Source: Ichthyosporea sp. XGB-2017a (taxonomy: Eukaryota > Opisthokonta > Ichthyosporea). From it: a DNA stretch of 26,768 nt. Positions 15,386-25,757 of this stretch are shown one piece after another. Position 1 is the first letter of the stretch; each line of letters starts with the position of its first letter. The stretch is from the NCBI GenBank assembly GCA_002811675.1, contig PDIM01010359.1, positions 1-26,768 of the forward strand, read 5' to 3'. The notes below the pieces were generated by a model, which saw only the letters and a list, made by a program, of their open reading frames with translations, did not search any database and was not told the origin of the DNA. Made by a program: the position numbers and the translations under genes.

Positions 15386-17848
15386 CTACAGTCTACAGAC
15401 AGGGAATGGAGTCACACCCTCTTCCACTTCCACCTTCTCATCACACACCCACTCGTCCGTGCATGAGAGCATCTCATAATTACTCACACCTCGCCCATTC
15501 AAGCAAATAACATTGATACATTGGTTTTCACATGCGGGCCACTCCAAAGTGATAATCTCATTCAACCTCCCCATGTTGCAACCACCAATGTGCGAGTTTC
15601 TTTGGATAATAGAGAGGTTGTACTCCTCGGGTCCACACAGGTATCCCGTCGTAGCGCATTTGTATGTGTATCCGACTGTCTTCTTCACATCTTCAGTGCA
15701 GTCTGAACTGTCTCCCGGGCAGTGGTCATTTATATCGCATATATTGACGGCGGTACGGCACACCGTGTCAGCGGACTTGAAGGTATCATTTCCACACTTG
15801 TCACTGACTCCATCGCAGACTTCAGGAACATCACAAACACCGGCAGAGGCACGGCACGTTGTTGCGGGTCCATTTTTGATATCTGTACCGCAATCGTTCG
15901 AGATTCCATCACATACATCGTCCGCATCACAGATACCAACAGAAGGTCTACAAACCACATCAGTACCAGCCTTATCATCAGCGACACAATCATTGGCAAC
16001 TCCGTCGCAATAGTCGGGGACATCACAGATTCCAGCAGCAGGTCTACAAACCATATCGGTACCAGCCTTTTCATCAGCAGCGACACAATCATTGGCAACT
16101 CCGTCGCAATAGTCGGGGACATCACAGATTCCAGCAGCAGGTCTACACTCCATATCCGTACCGGCTTTCTCATCAGCAGCGACACAATCATTGGCAACTC
16201 CGTCGCAATAGTCGGGGACATCACAGATTCCAGCAGCAGGTCTACACTCCATATTGGTACCAGCCTTTTCATCAGCAGCGACACAATCATTGGCAACTCC
16301 GTCGCAATAGTCGGGGACATCACAGATTCCAGCAGCAGGTCTACAAACCATATCCGTACCAGCCTTTTCATCAGCAGCGACACAATCGTTGGCAACTCCG
16401 TCGCAATAGTCGGGGACATCACAGATTCCAGCAGCAGGTCTACACTCCATATCGGTACCAGCCTTTTCATCAGCAGCGACACAATCATTGGCAACTCCGT
16501 CGCAATAGTCGGGAACATCACAGATTCCAGCAGCAGGTCTACAAACCATATCCGTACCAGCCTTTTCATCAGCAGCGACACAATCGTTGGCAACTCCGTC
16601 GCAATAGTCGGGGACATCACAGATTCCAGCAGCAGGTCTACACTCCATATCGGTACCAGCCTTTTCATCAGCAGCGACACAATCATTGGCAACTCCGTCG
16701 CAATAGTCAGGGACATCACAGATTCCAGCAGCAGGTCTACAAACCATATCGGTACCAGCCTTTTCATCAGCAGCGACACAATCGTTGGCAACTCCGTCGC
16801 AATAGTCGGGGACATCACAGATTCCAGCAGCAGGTCTACACTCCATATCGGTACCAGCCTTTTCATCAGCAGCGACACAATCATTGGCAACTCCGTCGCA
16901 ATAGTCAGGGACATCACAGATTCCAGCAGCAGGTCTACACTCCATATCGGTACCAGCCTTTTCATCAGCAGCGACACAATCATTGGCAACTCCGTCGCAA
17001 TAGTCAGGGACATCACAGATTCCAGCAGCAGGTCTGCACTCCATATCGGTACCAGCCTTTTCATCAGCAGCGACACAGTCATTGGCAACCCCGTCGCAAT
17101 AGTCGGGGACATCACAGATTCCAGCAGCAGGTCTGCACTCCATGTCAGTGCTTTCTTTGCTATCGGCCGGGCAGTCTAGATTAACTCCATCACAAACTTC
17201 CGGAGCGTCACAAATGCCCACAGAAGCGCGACAAACATCACCCGCACTTTTAGGAATCTGCTGACAGACGCCATTCACGCAAACACCAGCAGAGCACCCG
17301 ACATTGAGAAAAGAGCAATCGATATGAGCTGAACATGCATCACCTTTATCTCCTCCATCCCCACAAAGCTCATCAAGGTTGACTTCATAACCGCAAATAG
17401 AAGATGCAGAGCCTCCTCCACACGCATTGCCACAGCTTCCAGAGCCTCCTCCACAATTGTAGATGGGGTCATTGGCACAATCCACCACCTCTCCAGCAAT
17501 CTGGCCATCCTTGATACTAAACTTAACCGTTGACTTACTTGGGTCCACCGAATAGGTAATAGTCTTAAAATCATTGCACTTCTTTCCTTGCTGCTCACCT
17601 CCTGGGCAGGATATCATAGCGTCAGCGTCCCACAAACAAGCGTGACTGAAGCTATTTCCTCCATCCTTGCACCCGGTAATGTCCAGAGTCACAATGCGCA
17701 GGCCTGTATTGGGGTCCACCGTGCATGTTTCGCTGGTACAGGCTGCCACTTGGTCACAGGTAAAGCAGGCGTTGGTGGTATGGGCGGACAACAGAGCAAT
17801 GACCGTTGTTGCCACAAGAATAGAAATAGACAAACGACTAAATGCCAT
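15386..17848 (-). CDS. Secreted cysteine-rich protein with disintegrin-like tandem repeats
   Basis: An 820-aa protein counted from ATG 17848; the longer frame would need a TTG start. Residues 1-27 (MAFSRLSISILVATTVIALL, SAHTTNA) are a signal peptide. A cysteine- and glycine-rich N-terminal domain (about 28-200, with NCGGGSGSCGNACGGGS) follows, then one divergent unit and twelve almost identical 33-aa units (residues 234-628, core CRPAAGICDVPDYCDGVAND followed by C). Three divergent units and a unique Cys-containing C-terminus close it. Cysteine spacing per unit is C-x6-C-x5-C-x6-C, and the CD-x3-YCDG pattern resembles disintegrin/ADAM-type repeats. No transmembrane span or protease domain is seen. 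Likely an extracellular, disulphide-rich structural or adhesive protein; binding partner unknown. Confidence 0.85.
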   Translation of the reverse strand: MAFSRLSISILVATTVIALLSAHTTNACFTCDQVAACTSETCTVDPNTGLRIVTLDITGCKDGGNSFSHACLWDADAMISCPGGEQQGKKCNDFKTITYSVDPSKSTVKFSIKDGQIAGEVVDCANDPIYNCGGGSGSCGNACGGGSASSICGYEVNLDELCGDGGDKGDACSAHIDCSFLNVGCSAGVCVNGVCQQIPKSAGDVCRASVGICDAPEVCDGVNLDCPADSKESTDMECRPAAGICDVPDYCDGVANDCVAADEKAGTDMECRPAAGICDVPDYCDGVANDCVAADEKAGTDMECRPAAGICDVPDYCDGVANDCVAADEKAGTDMECRPAAGICDVPDYCDGVANDCVAADEKAGTDMVCRPAAGICDVPDYCDGVANDCVAADEKAGTDMECRPAAGICDVPDYCDGVANDCVAADEKAGTDMVCRPAAGICDVPDYCDGVANDCVAADEKAGTDMECRPAAGICDVPDYCDGVANDCVAADEKAGTDMVCRPAAGICDVPDYCDGVANDCVAADEKAGTNMECRPAAGICDVPDYCDGVANDCVAADEKAGTDMECRPAAGICDVPDYCDGVANDCVAADEKAGTDMVCRPAAGICDVPDYCDGVANDCVADDKAGTDVVCRPSVGICDADDVCDGISNDCGTDIKNGPATTCRASAGVCDVPEVCDGVSDKCGNDTFKSADTVCRTAVNICDINDHCPGDSSDCTEDVKKTVGYTYKCATTGYLCGPEEYNLSIIQRNSHIGGCNMGRLNEIITLEWPACENQCINVICLNGRGVSNYEMLSCTDEWVCDEKVEVEEGVTPFPVCRL
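15965..17149 (-). repeat. 99-bp coding tandem array, 12 copies, 198-bp higher-order period
   Basis: Twelve units of 99 bp (the last 3 bp shorter) encode the 33-aa repeat. Units differ at a few sites: a Glu/Val codon (GAG or GTT before TGT) and an A/G site in CAATCATTGG/CAATCGTTGG. The Val variants with CTACAAACCA start at 16341, 16539 and 16737, exactly 198 bp apart, showing duplication in two-unit blocks. Confidence 0.95.
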
Positions 17849-19030
17849 AATTAAAGTGATCTTCAAAAAGGATATTCAAGAATCTTATTGTTTTTGATTT
17901 CTCCAAAAATAAAAAAATACAAAATAAACAAAAGACAAAAATAAAACTCCACGAAAGAAAACGGAGCAGAATGAAGCATTTCTGTTTGTATTTATACTAT
18001 TTCAAAGGACCAAAAAGAAGAATTTGAAGTTTGGAACAAGATGAAAATTTGGCCCCAGTCCCCATCTCCACTGCTGCACAATTCTGGAATTATGGTTAAA
18101 TTTATCTATGAAAAAAAAAAAAAAATTCCACCCACCAGTCAATGTGAAAAAGGAAATTGAAACAAAAAATTAAAGCACATTCTTTCTGTGTCCTTTTTTG
18201 GTCTTTGGTTAAATAAAACACAAGCAAGTGTGATAAATAAAGGGATCGGGTCTGACTGAGGATTTTGGGTTGGGGTTATGGGATGGGAGGAAATCGCTGG
18301 CTGATCATGCGCCAGACAGATGAATATCTCGAGGTGTCGAGGTGTCACTTTTTCCAGAAGGTCGACACGGTCGCAGGTACTGGACTTTTAGTTTTCATTT
18401 AAAACCCCACTAATTATTCCCTACTTCCACGCGCACAACCCGCAGGGCAGAGGCCAGCCATGTCGAGATGGCCAAGCGTACAAATTATTAGGATCGGATA
18501 TAAATTTGATTATTTTGACGGCCGATCGATGCAACCACGAGCGCCATCCACGTGCAGGCTGCAGAACGACCCACGCACATGCATCTAAGCTGCAGGGCGC
18601 GTGCCGGGAACAAGCAGTTACCACAAGTGTCAAAGTGCAATAAAATGCAGGCTGCAGCAGGGGTCTTGACTCTTGAGTTTTCTACTGCAGTTTTCCCTTT
18701 TTTCTCTGCCAGTGCATTATACCAATCCTTTTGACTGATCAAACGGTATTTCTATTTATTACTCATTTGAAAATTCCATCGCAAAAGAGTACGAAAAGTT
18801 CCTAAAACCACAAATGCCTTGAGTGATCTATTTGTAAATTAGGCTTGTCCAGGTGTGCTACTTCTGCCCTCGGTAGCTCCAACCTTCTACCATCCTTAAA
18901 CAGCTAGTTTGCTACTGTTTTGCTGTGAGCAAATACTACCGCAAACATGTAATTTGATGGGTCTATCGAAAAAATGTTGATATGGGGAATTGTGCAACTA
19001 GTAACTACCACAAAATGGTCGATTGCCTCA

Positions 19031-19076
19031 ATAGTAAAATAGCTAGCTACTCACAGCAAGTGTGGACGAGCGAAGC
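19031..19076 (-). repeat. Dispersed repeat, copy B
   Basis: Reverse-strand match to copy A at 104-159: GCTTCGCTCGTCC directly joined to ACACTTGCTGTGAGT, then TATTTTACTATT. Lacks the 7-nt insert of copy A. Confidence 0.5.
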
Positions 19077-19393
19077 TTGTGTAAGGGACCCAGCTTTGAG
19101 AAGCATAATTTTTGGGGGATAGGAGTTTTATCCAATCAGAGGGCTGCATTTGCAATATATCCTCCAAAAAATTGACCATCAAAAGGACCTGAGCTGATGA
19201 GAGAAAAAACGCTACGCTGCGCTTCGCTCAACAAGTATACAACTGCCAGCAGGTACATTGGTCCTCATTTAAGAAGTGTGGTAATTGAATAAATAGTCAA
19301 AATTGAAGCTAACTTTCTAAAGGAACAAAAAGAAACACTCAGTTGACCACAGGGATTGGAAGAGCAGTTATAACTTTAAGGATATATTAACTA

Positions 19394-19399
19394 TTTATT
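19394..19399 (-). promoter_or_regulatory. Poly(A) signal AATAAA of AspRS
   Basis: Minus-strand AATAAA 43 nt after the AspRS TAG. Confidence 0.55.
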
Positions 19400-19441
19400 G
19401 AAATATTTCCAAATGCATTTTTCTTTCATCAATTTCGGAAA

Positions 19442-21288
19442 CTACGGTGTCACACGCTTCGGGTCTCTTGGGAACATGGATACACGTCGAATATTTGAGA
19501 GTCCAAGATAAAGCATAATAACTCTTTCCATTCCAATCCCTCCACCTGCGTGAGGTGAAACACCATGTTTGAAGCTGTCCAAATACCCTTGGATTGTTTC
19601 AAGGGCAACTCCGTGAGAGTTTGCTCTAGATAAAAGCAGACTGGGATCGTGAATTCGCTGTGCACCAGAAAGGATCTCTTCTCCTCGCATGAACATATCA
19701 TACGAGTTTGACCATTTGGGATTAACAGGGTCCGCCATTGTATAGAATGGTCTAACTGCCAATGGGAATTTATCCAAAATGAAAAAATCTGTGTCATACT
19801 TCTGCTTTACCAACCTACCAAGAAGTTTTTCGTTCTCTGTGCTCAAGTCTTCATCGGGCTCCATATCGACGCCATTCTGTCTCAAAAGCTCAACCCCTTC
19901 CTCATATCGCAAAATAAGAGATTTATCCTCCCAGAATTTAAAGCTTGGAACAGGAAACTGTTTCTGGATGACAGAAATTTCCTTACTGTAATTGTCTCTT
20001 AAACCTTTAAAGATTGAGATAAACAACTGATCAATAACTTCCAACACTTCGTGGTAGTGTTCTTTGAAAGTCATTTCCATATCCAATCCAACAAACTCAG
20101 TCAAATGTCGGTGGGTATTAGAGTCTTCAGCTCGAAACACTGGTCCAATCTCAAAAACTCTGTCCAAGTCACTAGCAATGGCCATTTGCTTGTACAGTTG
20201 GGGCGATTGGGCCAAATAGGCTACAGTTTTAAAGTATGGGAGTTTAAAAACATTTGCCCCTCCTTCAGAAGCAGCTGGAATAATCTTAGGAGTGTGAATT
20301 TCAGTAAATCCATTACCAAGCAAGAAGGTTCGGAAAAGGTTGCACACGCCACTTTGAATACGAAATATTGCCTGATTTGTTACTGTACGAAGATCAATAG
20401 TTCTATTATCCAATCTAGTATCTTGATTAACGCGGGCCATTTTCTGATTGGTCTCTTTCTCATGCTTGATAATATCCTCTTCAGATCGAACAGCATCATC
20501 AAGCGACAATGGAAGCGTTGGATCCGCAGCGCTAACAATGAACAAAGTCTTAATCTGCAACTCTACATCTCCTTGAGTGCATGAAGACACATTGGCTTCC
20601 TTGACACACCCCACAACATCAACGATGGATTCCTTTGTGACATTTTTGCAAAACTTAACCATCTGCTTTGAAATGCCCCTCTCTTTATCCACAGACACAA
20701 CACCTTGAATTGTGCTCATTCCCTCGCGGAACACCAAGAAGCAGTTCTTTCCTGTCCCTCGTGTATTGTGAATGCGAACACGAACCAAAACCTCCTTTTC
20801 AGCCATTCCCTTGTCCAAAGACGCAATCTTTGTCCATACTTTAGTCAAATCCCGCTCTTTCGATTGGATCAGTGGAAGAGAGCCATATTTCCCAACGCTA
20901 TAGTCCTCTTCTTCAACAGCAGCTTGCTCTACCTTTTCTTTCTTTGCCGCCTCTATAAAATCCCCAACAATAATGACAACAACAAAAGAAAAATGGCAAT
21001 CCAAAACATCCCATTTTAGTTAATCCCAAACATTTTCCATTGACACCGAGTTCCCGCTACTTCAAAGAACTCTTACCTTTGAATGCAGCTTTTTTTGCTG
21101 CTTTTTCCTTCTCTTTCTGCAGTTTCTTCAACGCATTCTTGGAAAGAGGCTGCCCATCAGGCCTGTGAATTACAGCAAGACGATTTAAGAATCACAAATC
21201 AGTAACCCTCGAGACAAACGATAACAAACAAGAACCGAAATCCAACAAGCAACACATACCCAAGTACTTTTTCAGCAGATTCCGGCAT
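19442..21288 (-). CDS. DARS1: Cytosolic aspartyl-tRNA synthetase, three exons
   Basis: Exons (minus strand) 21288-21260, 21162-21077 and 20952-19442, with GT-AG introns of 97 and 124 nt. The product is 541 aa and charges tRNA-Asp in the cytosol. The first exons encode [20 protein letters not shown] and a lysine-rich helix ([20 protein letters not shown]) like the tRNA-binding N-terminal extension of eukaryotic AspRS. An OB-fold anticodon-binding domain follows ([20 protein letters not shown]). The class II catalytic core has motif 1 ([20 protein letters not shown]), QSPQLYKQ, motif 2 ([15 protein letters not shown]) and motif 3 (GGGIGMERV), ending in [10 protein letters not shown]. Reading through without splicing gives a false hydrophobic start at 21004, so the spliced model is preferred. 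Confidence 0.96.
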
Positions 21289-21842
21289 AATCACACACAC
21301 ACAACACACAATCCCAAACAACAGCACAGAACTACTCCAAACCACTCTTCACAAATCCAAGTTTCCAACACTCAACTCAACCAGTCCCACAGTTATTGAA
21401 TGAAACAGAGGGGAGCTAGACGCGCCTGATAATAACAGAAAAACAAACCCTTCCCTCCAACACACACGTTCTCATTCATTATTATTTCAGCTATAGCAAT
21501 AAAATTCCCCCTTTAGGGTTATACCTACCAGTGGGATTCCCTCAACCTCGTGGCTACAGCTGATTTTATTATTGTCTTAGCTTCCCCCTAACCCTCCCCT
21601 CATCCTGCAGCTACATGAGTCTAGCTCAGCTTGTGATGATATCCTTCCTTTTTTCTTCTTCACCCCGCTTGTTTTCTCTTTTTGGTTTGGTTGATTTATA
21701 GACTGGCAGGATTAAGAATCTGACTTGACTCCAGGACTGTTAAGTTAAAAGTGTTTGTCTCTGTCTAAAAGGGGGGAGGGAGAGGGGGTTTTGAGTGAGT
21801 CAAAGCTTTGTTCTGGAAAGAGGGATTACTAAGCTATTAACC
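21289..21842. promoter_or_regulatory. Divergent promoter region, AspRS / RPC2
   Basis: A 554-bp region between outward-facing AspRS and RPC2. It holds CTTTAGGGTTAT (about 21522-21533) and CCCCTAACCCT (about 21587-21597), both telo-box-like, CT-rich tracts, and TTTATAG (about 21696-21702), which could be a weak TATA or a 5'-UTR acceptor. RPC2 start context is ACCATGG. Confidence 0.5.
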
Positions 21843-24800
21843 ATGGTGAGTGCCGAAAAGAAGAACACTTCCCAGAAGAGGGATGTCCAAATGGCAAACC
21901 TGGCAAAGCCTGTAAAGACCATTGAAGACAAGTGGAAGCTTCTTCCTGAGTTTTTAAAGGTTAAAGGATTGGTGAAACAGCATATAGACTCCTTTGATTA
22001 TTTTATAACCACTGAAATACGTAAAATCATGGAGGCCAATGAGAAAGTCACCTGTGATGCTGATTCCACATTTTATCTGCGTTACAAGGATATTCGGGTT
22101 GGTAGACCTTCTGCCCAGGAGTTTTACTCCATTAACACCACTGTGACCCCGCAACAGTGCCGCTTGAGAGACATGACCTACTCGGCACCAATCACTGTGG
22201 ATGTGGAATACACAAGGGGAAATCAAAGGGTAGTAAGGGAAAACGTACTGATTGGGAGAATGCCCATGATGTTGAAAAGTAAGCATTGTATTTTGCGTGG
22301 AAAAAGTGAAGCAGAACTTGCCTCTTTGCTGGAATGTCCTCATGATCCTGGTGGTTATTTTGTAGTAAAAGGAGTGGAGAAAGTGATTCTCATTCAGGAA
22401 CAGCTGAATAAGAATCGTATCATTGTAGAGATGGATAAGAAGGGTGGGGTCCAGGCTTCCGTTACGAGTTCCACTCATGAGCGAAAGTCAAAGGCTGCGA
22501 TTATCACAAAGAAAGGGAAGTTCTTTTTGAAGCACAATTCATTGGCAGAAGAAATGCCTATTGTAGTTGTATTAAAGGCAATGGGTATGGAGTGCGATCA
22601 AGAAATAATGCAAATGGTCGGAAATGATAAAAAGAGTATTGAAGCTTTGGCAAACTCGTTTATGGACTGCAGAAATGCTGGGGTATTCACGCAGGAACAA
22701 GCACTAGAATATATGGGCTCAAAGATCAGGGTATCACGTCGAATGTGGAAGTCTAGGAAGAGTAAAAGTGACGAAGCGAGGGATGTTCTGGCCAGTGTTA
22801 TTTTGGGGCATATTGAAGTTGAACGGTTTAACTTTAGGCCAAAGTGCTTGTACATGGCAGTTATGATTCGCCGTATGATTATGGCAATGCATGACCCAAC
22901 TGCTTTGGACGATCGTGATTATTATGGGAATAAGCGTCTGGAGTTGGCGGGTCAGTTGCTTGCGCTTCTGTTTGAAGATTTGTTTAAAAGGTTCAACAGC
23001 GAATTGAAAAAGTCGGCAGATAATACTATTCCGAAGCAGAGGGCTGCACAGTTTGATATTATCAAATCAATTCGCCCAGATGTCATTACAAATGGTCTAT
23101 TCAATGCTATTTCTACGGGTAATTGGACTGTCAAGCGTTTTAAAATGGAACGTGCGGGTGTTACACAAGTTTTGTCAAGACTTTCATTTATTTCAGCTAT
23201 TGGTATGATGACGCGAGTGTCTAGTCAGTTTGAAAAGACTCGAAAAGTCAGTGGACCTCGATCACTTCAGCCGTCCCAATGGGGAATGTTGTGCCCATCA
23301 GACACTCCAGAGGGAGAAGCATGCGGTCTAGTTAAAAACTTGGCACTGATGACGCATATCACAACAGATGATGAGGATGAATTGTTGAGAAAGACGGCAT
23401 TCTCTCTCGGGGTAGAGGATTTGGAAATGACTAGCGGTGAGCAACTGAGCGATCCTAACTGCTTTCTAGTATTTTTGAATGGTATTATTTTGGGTACAAC
23501 ATATCACCACAGAGAGCTTTTACACTGTCTTCGTCGATTGCGAAGAAATGGGAAAATAAGTGGGTTCACATCCTTGTCATGTAATGCAAAACAGAGATGT
23601 GTTAATATTGCGTCGGATGGTGGTCGTGTGTGTCGCCCTTACATAATTGTAGAGAATCGCAAGCCGAAGCTTTTGCAGGAGCATATAGCAGAGCTTCAAG
23701 AGGGTTTGAGAAATTTTGAAGACTTCTTGAAAGATGGTATTGTTGAATATTTGGATGTGAATGAGGAAAATGATAGCCATATTGCAGTGTATGAGAAGGA
23801 CATTGGACCTCCTACGACTCATCTTGAGATCGAGCCGTTTACTATCCTGGGGGTCTGTGCAGGTCTTGTACCATATCCGCACCACAATCAATCACCTCGT
23901 AACACCTATCAGTGTGCTATGGGTAAGCAAGCTATTGGAACTATCGGATATAATCAACTAAACAGATTTGATACTCTGCTGTATTTGTTGGTGTATCCAC
24001 AGAGACCAATGGTAGGCTCAAAGACTATTGAAATTGTCAATTTTCATAAGATGCCTGCAGGACAAAATGCATCTGTTGCTGTTATGAGTTTTTCAGGATA
24101 TGATATTGAGGATGCGCTCATTTTGAATAAGGCAAGTGTTGATCGCGGGTTTGGGAGATGCATCGTTCTTCGTAAGTATGGAACGGTCATCAAAAAGTAC
24201 CCCAATCAGACCTATGACCGTATTATGGGTCCCCCTGTTGATGAAAATGGTGTTGTTCCTCAAAGATTTGATATTTTGGAATCTGATGGTATTTGTGGAG
24301 TTGGAGAACCGATAAATCCTGGTGATGTGTTTTTGAACAAAGAGACTCCCATGAATACCCAAAACCCAATCATTGACCCTTCCGGATCTGTACCAATCTA
24401 TAAACCTGCCGCAATGGTATATAAAGGTCCGACCGGTGCATATGTGGATAAAGTTGTTCTGACATCCAATGCTGAAGAGCATTTTGTTGTTAAAACACTG
24501 GTTCGCAGCACGAGGCGGCCAGAACTGGGAGATAAGTTTAGTAGTAGACACGGGCAAAAAGGAGTTTGCGGACTTATTGTTGATCAAGAAGATATGCCAT
24601 TCAATGATGCGGGTATTTGTCCAGATATTATTATGAACCCGCATGGATTTCCCTCTCGTATGACTGTCGGTAAAATGATTGAACTCCTTTCAGGAAAAGC
24701 AGGTGTTCTGACAGGAACATTTCAATACGGAACAGCATTTGGTGGATCCAAAGTCGAAGACATGTGCTCCATTCTTATGGAGCATGGATATAGCTATTCG

Positions 24801-25244
24801 GGCAAGGACTGTATGACTAGTGGTGTCACTGGTGAGCCCTTGACAGCATATGTGTTTGCGGGTCCAGTTTATTATCAAAAGCTGAAGCATATGGTGCTTG
24901 ACAAGATGCACGCGAGAGCAAGGGGACCCCGTGCTGTACTTACCAGACAGCCCACCGAAGGACGCTCCCGAGATGGAGGTTTGCGTTTGGGAGAAATGGA
25001 AAGAGATTGTTTGATCGGATATGGCGCATCCATGTTGCTTCTCGAGCGTCTGTGCGTCAGTTCGGATCAGTTTGAAGTTTCTGTGTGCTGCGAGTGCGGT
25101 CTTTTGGCTGACCCTGGTTGGTGCAATTTTTGCAATTCCGCTATGCATGTGGCCCCATTAAAGATACCATATGCATGTAAACTTTTGTTCCAAGAACTGC
25201 AGTGTATGAACATCGTCCCTCGGTTGCAACTGGAAAATTTCTAA
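21843..25244 (+). CDS. POLR3B: RNA polymerase III second-largest subunit RPC2
   Basis: Intronless; 1133 aa from the ATG at 21843 in an ideal ACCATGG context, the same length as I recall for human POLR3B. The frame is open 16 codons further upstream, but only from a GTG, so that extension is rejected. Pol III-specific N-terminus: [20 protein letters not shown]. Further core signatures are [40 protein letters not shown], the fork region [19 protein letters not shown], the active-site hybrid-binding region [33 protein letters not shown], and the switch/anchor [13 protein letters not shown]. The C-terminal zinc site has CCECGLL then WCNFC. This subunit forms half of the Pol III catalytic cleft that transcribes tRNA and 5S genes. 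Confidence 0.98.
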   Translation: MVSAEKKNTSQKRDVQMANLAKPVKTIEDKWKLLPEFLKVKGLVKQHIDSFDYFITTEIRKIMEANEKVTCDADSTFYLRYKDIRVGRPSAQEFYSINTTVTPQQCRLRDMTYSAPITVDVEYTRGNQRVVRENVLIGRMPMMLKSKHCILRGKSEAELASLLECPHDPGGYFVVKGVEKVILIQEQLNKNRIIVEMDKKGGVQASVTSSTHERKSKAAIITKKGKFFLKHNSLAEEMPIVVVLKAMGMECDQEIMQMVGNDKKSIEALANSFMDCRNAGVFTQEQALEYMGSKIRVSRRMWKSRKSKSDEARDVLASVILGHIEVERFNFRPKCLYMAVMIRRMIMAMHDPTALDDRDYYGNKRLELAGQLLALLFEDLFKRFNSELKKSADNTIPKQRAAQFDIIKSIRPDVITNGLFNAISTGNWTVKRFKMERAGVTQVLSRLSFISAIGMMTRVSSQFEKTRKVSGPRSLQPSQWGMLCPSDTPEGEACGLVKNLALMTHITTDDEDELLRKTAFSLGVEDLEMTSGEQLSDPNCFLVFLNGIILGTTYHHRELLHCLRRLRRNGKISGFTSLSCNAKQRCVNIASDGGRVCRPYIIVENRKPKLLQEHIAELQEGLRNFEDFLKDGIVEYLDVNEENDSHIAVYEKDIGPPTTHLEIEPFTILGVCAGLVPYPHHNQSPRNTYQCAMGKQAIGTIGYNQLNRFDTLLYLLVYPQRPMVGSKTIEIVNFHKMPAGQNASVAVMSFSGYDIEDALILNKASVDRGFGRCIVLRKYGTVIKKYPNQTYDRIMGPPVDENGVVPQRFDILESDGICGVGEPINPGDVFLNKETPMNTQNPIIDPSGSVPIYKPAAMVYKGPTGAYVDKVVLTSNAEEHFVVKTLVRSTRRPELGDKFSSRHGQKGVCGLIVDQEDMPFNDAGICPDIIMNPHGFPSRMTVGKMIELLSGKAGVLTGTFQYGTAFGGSKVEDMCSILMEHGYSYSGKDCMTSGVTGEPLTAYVFAGPVYYQKLKHMVLDKMHARARGPRAVLTRQPTEGRSRDGGLRLGEMERDCLIGYGASMLLLERLCVSSDQFEVSVCCECGLLADPGWCNFCNSAMHVAPLKIPYACKLLFQELQCMNIVPRLQLENF

Positions 25245-25304
25245 GAAGATGTTGTGGACGTCTCTGATAGTTTGATCCTTGTGTATTGTGAATAATGAGA
25301 TATG

Positions 25305-25310
25305 AATAAA
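25305..25310 (+). promoter_or_regulatory. Poly(A) signal AATAAA of RPC2
   Basis: AATAAA 61 nt after the RPC2 stop codon. Confidence 0.6.
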
Positions 25311-25645
25311 TCCGAAAATATTTCAAAAGAAACACGAGAAAGAAGCTGACTGACAGAGACAGAAACTTTTAATCGAGCGAGCTTGTGAGTGATACCCCCT
25401 CCCCGACAATCTGTTTAGATACATTCTATTTACGTCAAGAATAACCATGGAGAAAGAAATGGACAAAGAAAACTCCATAGAGTAACACATCAGCTGCATT
25501 GCCACCGAGAAACGTGTCCCTTGCAGCTCGGAATGCCAAGACATGGTTTGAAGAAAATTTCAAAGATATGGTGCGACTTGATGTAAACGAGCATCAAAAT
25601 TAAAAAAGGTGATCAAGTTAAAAAGTGAGCGTCTAGAAATGGCAC

Positions 25646-25696
25646 GCCGCCAGGCGCCCCCGGAGGCAAATTATTTCTGACCGGGAGGGGAGCGGC
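25646..25696. other. GC-rich stem-loop
   Basis: GCCGC...CCCC-CGG on the left pairs with CCG-GGGG...GCGGC on the right, around a 20-nt AT-rich loop containing AAATTATTTC. About 12 base pairs with small internal loops, in otherwise AT-rich DNA. Could be a structured RNA or chance. Confidence 0.4.
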
Positions 25697-25736
25697 CATG
25701 AGTGCTAAAGAAATAAATACTTCGAGTTCTCAACCT

Positions 25737-25742
25737 TTTATT
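25737..25742 (-). promoter_or_regulatory. Poly(A) signal AATAAA of HIU hydrolase
   Basis: Minus-strand AATAAA 15 nt past the TAG, implying a very short 3' UTR. Confidence 0.5.
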
Positions 25743-25757
25743 GGACATACCGTTGGC

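Larger units (their letters stand above)
17849..19441. other. Intergenic, 1.6 kb, with repeat-derived DNA
   Basis: No supported gene. Contains an A tract (about 18110-18125), a GC-richer patch with TGCAGGCTGCAG twice (18553-18564, 18646-18657), and a repeat-like zone from about 18840 to 19260 that carries dispersed repeat copy B, an imperfect hairpin (19110-19173) and GCTACGCTGCGCTTCGCT near 19211. Confidence 0.45.
25245..25757. other. Convergent intergenic region with GC-rich hairpin
   Basis: 3' flanks of RPC2 (+) and HIU hydrolase (-). Carries poly(A) signals for both and a strong hairpin at 25646-25696. No gene supported. Confidence 0.5.

Noticed and set aside
15722..17179. Long + strand ORF of 485 codons opposite the repeat array
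   Set aside because: It is the periodic shadow of the 99-bp unit; the minus-strand product has a signal peptide, ordered cysteines and non-repetitive flanks, and the + frame has none.
18463..18520. tRNA-like A box (ATGGCCAAGCG)
   Set aside because: No B box, no cloverleaf and no T-run terminator at a suitable distance.
18421..18742. Small ORFs in a GC-richer patch
   Set aside because: Overlapping frames on both strands with no recognisable protein features; openness is explained by the local base composition.
20953..21004. Unspliced hydrophobic start of AspRS ([18 protein letters not shown])
   Set aside because: This is translated intron 2; splicing at the TTATAG acceptor restores the conserved lysine-rich extension in frame.
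21795..21842. N-terminal extension of RPC2
   Set aside because: Starts at GTG, has no family similarity, and the ATG at 21843 has an ideal context and gives the expected protein length.
22598..25148. Minus-strand ORFs inside RPC2
   Set aside because: Shadows of a highly conserved coding gene.
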